Assembly (NCBI RefSeq): GCF_000009945.1
Contig: NC_007899.1
Coordinates: forward strand, 248,001-312,000
From: Chlamydia felis Fe/C-56
Lineage (GTDB): Bacteria > Chlamydiota > Chlamydiia > Chlamydiales > Chlamydiaceae
Direction of reading: 5' to 3'
DNA: 64,000 nt
The position numbers and the translations under genes are program-made. How positions within the stretch are numbered: the stretch's first letter is position 1; every line of letters begins with the position of its first letter. The notes beneath the pieces were generated by a model. It made no database searches. It was not told where the DNA came from and saw only the letters and a program-made list of their open reading frames with translations. Below, piece by piece: positions 1 to 6,122 of the stretch.

Positions 1-598
1 AGTTTTCTATAAGATTGCGAATAAAGGCATTATTTTGATCTGCGTATGCCTCGGGAGAGATATCAGAAAACCTTTCTTGGGCTTCTTCTAGAGAAAGAGG
101 TTGGTAGTCAGGTTGAGGAGCAGGTGTAGGAACAAATGCGTTCATGGGGAGTTGAAGAAGATCAAAGTTTTCTGCTTCTATGCCTGCTAAAGAAGCTAAT
201 AATTCAATATGTCTACTGTAGTGTTCCGGTTCTACTTCTGGGAAGTTGTTCTGTAGGAACATATATCTGGGGTCACTTGGGGAAATTGGTTCTTCATCAG
301 GAATATTCGGCAATATTTCAGCATGATGGTCAAGAGAGTGTGAGGTGTCGAGATCTAAGGATGTGGGGCGTGCAATAGGTCCAAGCATTAAGTCTGGGAA
401 GACAACAGCAGCGGGAAGATTAAGAACGTCATCATCACTTTCACCCAAAGAAATTCCTAGTAGCGTTGCATTTACACGCGCACCATTAATAAGAGCAACT
501 TGTTGATCTGCATTGGGATAAGCTGCATTTAAGAATTCTCTAGCAGTGAGATTTTGATCGATGTCTCTTCCGGTTGCAGTGTTGGCAGAGATATCCAT
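1..598 (-). CDS. C-terminal part of repeat-containing membrane protein, runs off window
   Basis: This is an open minus-strand frame with no stop from the window edge up to 697. The first in-frame ATG is at 598. It lies in exactly the same frame as the gene ending at 698-700, with only that TAA between them. It encodes at least 199 acidic, Pro/Ser-rich residues. Three degenerate modules are visible at about 398-544, 131-274 and from about 101 off the edge. Each begins with a short helix followed by a [YF]-[PS]-x-x-x-[PQ]-[EQ] motif, and the first two end in a Leu-Pro-Ala/Met and aromatic/Val-Phe segment. A further module of the same type lies upstream of the stop codon. The simplest reading is the distal half of one gene broken by a nonsense codon. 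A separate gene starting at 598 is possible, but I saw no convincing ribosome binding site. Function is unknown. Confidence 0.5.
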   Translation of the reverse strand, partial: MDISANTATGRDIDQNLTAREFLNAAYPNADQQVALINGARVNATLLGISLGESDDDVLNLPAAVVFPDLMLGPIARPTSLDLDTSHSLDHHAEILPNIPDEEPISPSDPRYMFLQNNFPEVEPEHYSRHIELLASLAGIEAENFDLLQLPMNAFVPTPAPQPDYQPLSLEEAQERFSDISPEAYADQNNAFIRNLIEN

Positions 599-697
599 AG
601 AAAGGGATGATGGTTGGCTAACTACACTTTGATCTTGAGATGTTGTTTGAACTTCTGTTTGGGAGCTGGTTGGAGTTGGTTGATGTATAGTATGAGG

Positions 698-1498
698 TTA
701 TAAAGGCTCGTGTGAAGATATAACAGGTAAAGAAGAGGGGGGGATCCATGGGACATCTTGTTGACTAAGGAATGTAGGTTGTTGAACTAGATTTGGTATT
801 TCTTCTTGAAAGAACATTGAGGCGGGAAGATCGAGTATGCTAGTGCCTTGGGGGAGATCTTCTAAATCTAAGCAGGTAATCCCTAAGTTTTCTAAGGTAA
901 TGTCCTCTGGGTTTATTCCGGGATAGTTTATTTGTAAGTGCTCTTGAAGCGTGATTTCTTGATGGAGAATTCTTTCTGGAGGGAATGAGGGTTGGCTAGG
1001 AATGCTTGTTTGAGTTGAATATGTGGGACGGGGTGGAGGATCTTCTTGGCGGGGGGGGGTAAGGGAACTAGGGGAAAACCTAGACGGATCTAATTCAACA
1101 GAAGTCCTAGAGAACGAACTTCTTCTATTTAGCGGTGAAGGAGGAGGTTGGTACGCTGAAGAGGGAATAAGAATATTTTCATTGCTTAGCGTCGTGGGTT
1201 TAGAAACACAAGGGCAGCAGCTTAATCCGATTAGAATTAACTTTAGGGGGAGGAGAAGAATACAAAGGAGAACAGAAAGAACAGCAGATAAAACGATAAC
1301 AAATATCCATCCTGGGCCAGAATGCCTTTCTGGATGTAAACAAAGACAAGACCCCAGTCTATTACAAAACGTTTTGTATATGGATGTAAAAGAAATTTTT
1401 TGATTAATTGTTTTTATTAAAGAAGTTCCCCCGTGCAACGAGGCTGCCGGTTGTGGAGGAGTAAGAGTGGATCGGAAATTATTGTGTTCCAGCGACAT
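698..1498 (-). CDS. TMH/Inc-like membrane protein with C9 tract, ends at in-frame TAA
   Basis: The protein is 266 residues if started at 1498; the frame is open to an ATG at 1687. I prefer 1498 because it has an AGG seven bases upstream, because a good promoter lies at 1576-1604, and because the resulting layout matches the neighbouring gene at 1707-2966. About 63 residues precede a strong hydrophobic segment (residues 64-92, containing LPLKLILIG) and a Cys-rich juxtamembrane patch. A Pro/Ser-rich linker (about 105-185) follows, then one 50-residue module (808-949) resembling those beyond the stop. The linker is encoded partly by a run of nine C on the coding strand (forward G at 1051-1059), and a C7 run lies near the 3' end, so slipped-strand frameshifting is possible. 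The frame continues past TAA 698-700 into 1-697 without further interruption. Probably a lineage-specific secreted or inclusion-associated protein; function unknown. Confidence 0.6.
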   Translation of the reverse strand: MSLEHNNFRSTLTPPQPAASLHGGTSLIKTINQKISFTSIYKTFCNRLGSCLCLHPERHSGPGWIFVIVLSAVLSVLLCILLLPLKLILIGLSCCPCVSKPTTLSNENILIPSSAYQPPPSPLNRRSSFSRTSVELDPSRFSPSSLTPPRQEDPPPRPTYSTQTSIPSQPSFPPERILHQEITLQEHLQINYPGINPEDITLENLGITCLDLEDLPQGTSILDLPASMFFQEEIPNLVQQPTFLSQQDVPWIPPSSLPVISSHEPL

Positions 1499-1575
1499 AA
1501 ATTTACCTAAATGAAAAATGTGCCAAAAGTGCATCGAAAGGACTATTTCGTGTTCTTCCGGCAAAAAGTCCAAAA

Positions 1576-1604
1576 ATTGTAAATAAACCACGGATTGTTT
1601 GCAA
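1576..1604 (-). promoter_or_regulatory. sigma66-type promoter for the gene starting at 1498
   Basis: On the minus strand, TTGCAA (1604-1599) and TACAAT (1581-1576) are separated by 17 bases, a good match to the chlamydial sigma66 (sigma70-like) consensus. It lies about 80 bases upstream of the ATG at 1498 and inside the extended frame that would begin at 1687, which supports the shorter gene model. Assigned by eye; no transcript data. Confidence 0.45.
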
Positions 1605-1706
1605 CTTTTTTTCTTTCTATGTGGTTGATATTCTGGGGATTTGTTCGTAAGTTTCGAATTGTGGAGAACGGTTACGGTCTTGTTCATTGGAGACTACATA
1701 GAGAGG

Positions 1707-2966
1707 TCAGGGTCTACACATTATTTTTTCGAGAGTTGTTTGTGGTCCCGTGGTTAAAATTCCTTGCATGAGTAAAATGAAGGTAATCCCGGTGGAGTTT
1801 AACTCCAACTGTGTGTCATAAAATAGTGAGGAGAGAACAGAAGGAATTTCATGTTCTGGGAGTTGGAATGCCCTCATCGTTTCACAGAGATACGACGATA
1901 GGGAGTTTTTCAATTCTTGAGAAGATTCGGAGATTTGATCGCGAATATATTCAATGAGATTTTTGACGGAGGCCCTGTAATGGGAAAGGAACCTTTTGTA
2001 TAACCGGTTATAGAGGGCTTGCTTTTTTAAGATTAGGTGGCTTGTAAATTGAATGCGGGCTAGAGCATCCATATTTAATCCTAGAGAGCGTCCGTGGTAA
2101 TGCTTGAAACCCGCTATATGGTGCCACTCTTCCGAAGAACGGTTAGTAATAAATTGTAAAAGATTTTCTTTGAACATCTGTACACAAAATAGGACATGGT
2201 TGATACCCGTGTCTTGTTTGTTATAGATTTCTACTAACTCTCGGAATGTAACCTCAATCCATGTAGGAGGACACGCACATGCGTAGGATCCAATATAGTT
2301 TAGGAGGTCTTGTTTTCTTTGTGTGGAAATCGTAGGGTCTTGCAACGTTGCTGTTAGCTTTTGCATCGTAGAGTAATAAAGGGATCCTTCGTATGATACT
2401 TCTTGTGTAGAAGAAGTGTTTCTGTTTTTTAGATACTTGGCGTGAATATGAGTAATGATCTTTGCCCACGGCATAGGAATGGTGGGGAACAACTTGAGTA
2501 TCTCATGTTCTAAATTAAGACATTTCCAAGAGGCTGTTTCTGGGACTAAGAAGGTTTTTAGGAAGGGAGAGGATTCGGGAGTTTCATGGAGAGTATCAGA
2601 GTTAATATAGAGTGTTTTTGTACATATGTCCTGTAGTTTACGTACGAAAGCTTTTATGGGAGATGTAGCAGGTATTTTAGGATCTTTTAGACACAGACTG
2701 ACAGATAAGATGATTAATTTTATAGGATAGAGAAATAAAATGAAAATTGCACTAGAGATCGCTGCTAGGATAGAAATTAGCATTGTCTGACAGGGGGCTA
2801 GAGTTCCTGTACTTTGCGATAATCTCAAAAGTCTTGTTTTTATAAAAAGATATAACACATGATACCGAATGCTCTCTGCATATGTCTGCAGGGTTTGTTT
2901 TAAAGATTCCTTAGGGATAATGTTTACAGAGTAGACAGGAAAACCGTTAGAGAGAATGGTTGCCAT
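1707..2966 (-). CDS. chlamydial TMH-type hypothetical protein with CxCPPxW motif
   Basis: A 419-residue protein I cannot assign to a named family with certainty. Residues 1-60 are mixed hydrophilic; 61-92 form a long hydrophobic segment ending in YPIKLIILSV, closely resembling the LPLKLILIG segment of the downstream gene, so the two N-terminal modules look paralogous. The rest is a soluble, helix-rich domain of about 310 residues. Residues 230-236 read CACPPTW and are followed by a Glu-rich helix; histidines cluster at about 284-296. The architecture (hydrophobic anchor plus large helical cytosolic-type domain) recalls other Chlamydia-only DUF families, but I cannot name one. The start at 2966 is the only sensible ATG; no strong ribosome binding site is visible. 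The gene is divergent from the Inc array beginning at 3506. Confidence 0.7.
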   Translation of the reverse strand: MATILSNGFPVYSVNIIPKESLKQTLQTYAESIRYHVLYLFIKTRLLRLSQSTGTLAPCQTMLISILAAISSAIFILFLYPIKLIILSVSLCLKDPKIPATSPIKAFVRKLQDICTKTLYINSDTLHETPESSPFLKTFLVPETASWKCLNLEHEILKLFPTIPMPWAKIITHIHAKYLKNRNTSSTQEVSYEGSLYYSTMQKLTATLQDPTISTQRKQDLLNYIGSYACACPPTWIEVTFRELVEIYNKQDTGINHVLFCVQMFKENLLQFITNRSSEEWHHIAGFKHYHGRSLGLNMDALARIQFTSHLILKKQALYNRLYKRFLSHYRASVKNLIEYIRDQISESSQELKNSLSSYLCETMRAFQLPEHEIPSVLSSLFYDTQLELNSTGITFILLMQGILTTGPQTTLEKIMCRP

Positions 2967-3505
2967 AAAGCACGTCCCAGTTTTACAAAATTAATCAGTT
3001 CATTCAATGCTGTGCAGCACACGTGTGATTGGATTAGATTTGTCTCTTACAAATCTGTGATATGTGGTTATTGGGATAAGTAAATCTTCTGAGAAATGCG
3101 CGTAACTATACTTATCCCCCAGAAGAGGGATAGTAAGCGAGATAGGTAGCTTTACAATTATTAATTGTAAGCATGGTAATTCTAACTAAAAAATAGCCTT
3201 AATGACAAATAGTGAAAATAGAAAAAAGTTAAAAGTAGACGAAAGATTCTCGTAAAGATCAGAGAAAAAGTCGTTCTAAAAATGGCCTCGGGCCTTTTTT
3301 TAATAAATTCCAAGCATATATTTTCTGCGCATTGCTTCCCTACGGAAGAATGTTTCAATAATTTGTATTTTCTTTTTTTTGTTGATTATAAACGGTTTAG
3401 GGTAAAACAAATCGGAATTAAATTGACGATTCTTAATAAAAACTTGAAATAAAACGGGGTAGAAAATACTATATTTCAGCCGTTTATAATTTGGATGAAT
3501 TTCGT
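2967..3505. other. 539-base intergenic region with several inverted repeats
   Basis: This lies between divergent genes. No convincing protein gene is present; a 99-codon minus-strand frame here is rich in Asn, Lys and Tyr and overlaps the next gene. Three clean inverted repeats are visible: AGATTTGT/ACAAATCT (3036-3056), GGGATAAGTA/TACTTATCCC (3073-3118) and TTACAATT/AATTGTAA (3152-3170). A GGCC hairpin with a U7 tail follows at 3278-3301. Promoters for both flanking genes must also lie here, but none was identified confidently. It may hold a small RNA. Confidence 0.5.
3278..3301 (+). terminator. GGCC hairpin with U tract inside divergent intergenic region
   Basis: GGCC (3284-3287), loop TCG, GGCC (3291-3294), then T7, with an A5 run upstream that could extend the stem beyond a U-U mismatch. 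No plus-strand gene ends just upstream, so if real it terminates an unannotated transcript or acts as an attenuator ahead of the gene at 3506. Confidence 0.4.
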
Positions 3506-4609
3506 ATGGTTTGCGCTTCTCTTTGTTGCTATTTGAAATCGGAGAATTCTGAGAAGCGTTGTTGTAATTTCTCTGCTTCTCGAGTTCGTTTAGTAGCAAC
3601 TATTGTATCGGTAATGGTGAGTCTCTTAATGCTTAGTGGAGCCATAACTCTTGCTATTCTTTTTGGAGCACAGTTAGGAATCTTATACTCCACAGTAATT
3701 ATTGGCTTATCTGTGGTGATAGGGATTTTGCTTATCACCGCCAGTTTGAAATGTTTTACTTGCTTAGCTCTAGTCCCCCAGTCTCCCCGTATTTCAGGTC
3801 AGGCCTTGCGAGGTTGTGGTGAGGATATGGAGGCACAACACATATCTGTGGGAGCCTTGGAAGATTTTGATACTATAGAAACAGCATTAAGTAGTGAGTT
3901 ATTGGAATATTCTCAAAAAGATCCTGCTTATCAGGATCTTGAGGATAAATTGGCTCGAGTAAAAGAAAATTTGGCTGCGGCTAAAATAGCATTTGCCATA
4001 GCTGCTGAGGAGTGTCGAAGGCTTGAAAATCTATGCAAAGATGTTGAAGCTGATGCAAGTATAAACAGCCAATATCGGGAGAGCTCGTTGGCGTTATGGC
4101 GTGCATGTTTGGAGCATGTTCAGGCTTTGCAGGCTTATGAGTGTTGTCTTGATCAACTTAGTGATATGCACCAGCTTAATGATTCCCAACGCGTAGCTCC
4201 TCAAAGGGAAAAGGATGTTAAAATTCGCATTTATACTTTGGAGAATCGGCTAACCTTATGTGGCGAAGAGTTTGATATTCTGTGTGCAGAATCAGGGTTA
4301 GAGCATGAAAAACAGGGACAACAGTCTGATCGTAAGAATGGGCATCAAGGACAAATAGAAAACTTTAGTTGTTTAAAAGAGGAGAAGTCTCATCCACCTT
4401 GTGATATGGATGAGACTAGGGTAACGGCTGATGAAGAAATAAGAGATATTGATACCTCGTGTACGCAGCATTATAGTGTTTTCAATACGACTAATGTGGA
4501 GATTGCTGATATGGTTTTAGAGGAAGAAGAGCTTCTCAATACCGTCATAATAGTTGATGAAGATATATTTATGGATGCAAATGAAAATTTATCAGAACTC
4601 AGTGACTAA
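3506..4609 (+). CDS. putative inclusion membrane protein (Inc/TMH family), Cys-rich N-terminus
   Basis: The protein is 367 residues, starting at ATG 3506; the frame is open to a TTG at 3491. It has the Inc layout: a short N-terminus with five Cys in 20 residues (MVCASLCCYL then CC at 19-20), two hydrophobic helices at about 29-53 and 60-80 joined by a tight turn (FGAQLGILYS), and a hydrophilic helical tail. The tail is predicted coiled coil at about 110-260 and acidic at the C-terminus (EEEELL, DEDIFMD). Inc proteins are type III-secreted into the vacuole (inclusion) membrane with both ends facing the host cytosol; this is inferred from architecture only. It is the first of six similar genes in tandem. 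No terminator is seen after it. The host partner is unknown. Confidence 0.75.
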   Translation: MVCASLCCYLKSENSEKRCCNFSASRVRLVATIVSVMVSLLMLSGAITLAILFGAQLGILYSTVIIGLSVVIGILLITASLKCFTCLALVPQSPRISGQALRGCGEDMEAQHISVGALEDFDTIETALSSELLEYSQKDPAYQDLEDKLARVKENLAAAKIAFAIAAEECRRLENLCKDVEADASINSQYRESSLALWRACLEHVQALQAYECCLDQLSDMHQLNDSQRVAPQREKDVKIRIYTLENRLTLCGEEFDILCAESGLEHEKQGQQSDRKNGHQGQIENFSCLKEEKSHPPCDMDETRVTADEEIRDIDTSCTQHYSVFNTTNVEIADMVLEEEELLNTVIIVDEDIFMDANENLSELSD

Positions 4610-4915
4610 AATTTATATTTGCAGGAGATTCATTATTTAAGATTTAAAGAGGAGAAATTCGTACTTATAAAAAAGCGTAGTAGATGTTAACAGAAATACC
4701 ATGTCTTAATCCTTAAAAGCGTTTTCTTTGGAGTCTGTAATTTGGGGGTGAATACGTGGTAACGAATACTTGGGAGCACTAATATAGGGTAATTTGTGAT
4801 CTTCACTTGTTATTATTAAAATATGCCGTGCAGCCATGCCTATCAGACGCTTGACTATATCCAACTCGTTAAAGACGAGCGTATGCAAGTTATCTATTTT
4901 ATCATGGGTGTCTTT
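4610..4915. other. 306-base stretch between two Inc genes
   Basis: AT-rich, with no terminator hairpin or confident promoter seen. The next gene's frame is open back to ATG 4823, so up to 31 additional codons could be used; they lack a ribosome binding site and hydrophobic-hairpin homology, and I treat this segment as leader. Confidence 0.4.
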
Positions 4916-5941
4916 ATGAAATGTTTCCAGGCGAACTTGTCTTCTAAAGTAGAAGGGCAAGGGGCGGTATCTACATATGTAAGAAGAACGGATGCTAACA
5001 CTATTATAAATACTATTGCAATAGTATCAGGAATTTTAATTATTGCCTCTAGCATTGCATGCGGTTTTTTTTTAGGAACAGATCTGGGTTTATTAAGTGC
5101 TATTCTTTTAAGCATTGCTATTGTCGCTGGGTTATTACTTATAGCTAGCGGGTTATTTTTTTTCTTTAGGGGGATTTTTACACAACGAGAGCTGGCTAGA
5201 AGAGCTACCATTGAACAAGAGAGAGTTCTTAGTCTTTCGCAACAACTGGCCTCTACTAAGAAGGAACTAGAAAGTTTAAGTTCTCTACAGATGGAAGAAC
5301 AGAAAATGCCGAAAGAAAGCAATATAGAAGAGCAAAATCATCTTTTGCAAGAAAGAAGCGAACGTATTGTACATCTAGAAAGTCTGATTCATCAGTTGAG
5401 AAAAGAACATGCTGAACTTTTAAAAGAAAAGGATGACGCATGTTGCGCAGAGTTAAAAAGACAAACGGTTATACGTTCTCAACTGGAAGATCAGCATCAA
5501 GAAGAAATAATGGCCCGTGAAAAAAGGTTTTGCGAACGACTACGTATTTTAGAAGATGAAATATCCAACCAAACAACAGTACATAATGACGAACTGACAG
5601 AAATTCGAAAAATTATATCACAAAACCAGGAAATAATTAATCAAGAGATAAGAGAAAAAGAACAAAAGATTTCAGATTTACAAGACTCAATGCATCAGCA
5701 ACATGACGTAGATCTTGATTATATTCATGAGCTGGAAACTTTACTAAGGGAAAGGGAAGAGATCGTAGCGAATTTACAAAGCAATATGGATCTCTATGAT
5801 GATCTTGAATCTGAGGTCAACACCTCCTCTCTTCCTTGTGCCCTAATTCGCATCCGTCAGCAAAAAGAGCGGATTGCTTTATTAGAAACCATAAATTTAC
5901 AACTGCCTACAAGAACACGTAACCGATCATCGAGTATATAG
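4916..5941 (+). CDS. putative inclusion membrane protein (Inc/TMH family) with long coiled coil
   Basis: The protein is 341 residues from ATG 4916. Earlier in-frame ATGs exist at 4823, 4883 and 4904. I chose 4916 because the N-terminus MKCFQ then matches the short Cys-containing starts of its neighbours (MVC, MRC). A two-helix hairpin occupies about 31-53 and 58-84 with the turn LGTDLGLLSA, followed by about 240 residues of charged heptad-type coiled coil rich in Glu, Gln and Lys. Runs of T9 and T8 encode Phe within the hairpin. The layout fits an Inc protein exposed on the inclusion surface, possibly oligomerising or binding host coiled-coil proteins through the tail. A terminator follows at 5962. 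Confidence 0.72.
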   Translation: MKCFQANLSSKVEGQGAVSTYVRRTDANTIINTIAIVSGILIIASSIACGFFLGTDLGLLSAILLSIAIVAGLLLIASGLFFFFRGIFTQRELARRATIEQERVLSLSQQLASTKKELESLSSLQMEEQKMPKESNIEEQNHLLQERSERIVHLESLIHQLRKEHAELLKEKDDACCAELKRQTVIRSQLEDQHQEEIMAREKRFCERLRILEDEISNQTTVHNDELTEIRKIISQNQEIINQEIREKEQKISDLQDSMHQQHDVDLDYIHELETLLREREEIVANLQSNMDLYDDLESEVNTSSLPCALIRIRQQKERIALLETINLQLPTRTRNRSSSI

Positions 5942-5961
5942 ACTGCCATAACCATGTTCTA

Positions 5962-5993
5962 AATAGGCTTCACCCTATGTTGTGAAGTCTATT
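5962..5993 (+). terminator. hairpin terminator after Inc gene
   Basis: AATAGGCTTCAC (5962-5973) pairs with GTGAAGTCTATT (5982-5993) over 12 bp with one G-U pair and an 8-base loop. The sequence after it is pyrimidine-rich but not a clean U tract. A second 7-bp hairpin, GAAAGGG/CCCTTTC, sits at 6025-6047. Confidence 0.5.
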
Positions 5994-6122
5994 CTATTTC
6001 GCACCCGTTTAATTTTAATGCGATGAAAGGGTTTAAAAGGCCCTTTCTCTGAAGAAAAGATCTAAAAATAATAGAATTCAGATCTTAGTTTTTTAATCGT
6101 TGTTATTGTTTGTGAGATAATT

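Noticed and set aside
136-378. 80-codon plus-strand frame
   Set aside because: Antisense to the repeat modules, which have coherent composition on the minus strand.
1023-1403. 126-codon plus-strand frame antisense to the C9-tract gene
   Set aside because: Its Gly-rich start only reflects the G-rich complement of the Pro codons; no ribosome site, and the minus-strand frame has the membrane segment and promoter.
3036-3301. Known structural RNA (SRP RNA, RNase P RNA, tmRNA)
   Set aside because: None of the conserved cores of these RNAs was found; only generic hairpins are present.
3300-3599. 99-codon minus-strand frame rich in Asn, Lys and Tyr
   Set aside because: Composition is what AT-rich non-coding DNA gives; it overlaps the Inc gene start and the terminator.
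5065-5073. T9 run in an Inc hairpin as a phase-variation tract
   Set aside because: T and A runs of this size are common in this AT-rich genome (for example in ftsH and tRNA-adjacent regions) and encode Phe in membrane helices; weaker evidence than the C9 tract.
4894-5322. 142-codon minus-strand frame
   Set aside because: Antisense shadow of the Inc hairpin and coiled coil; no independent evidence.
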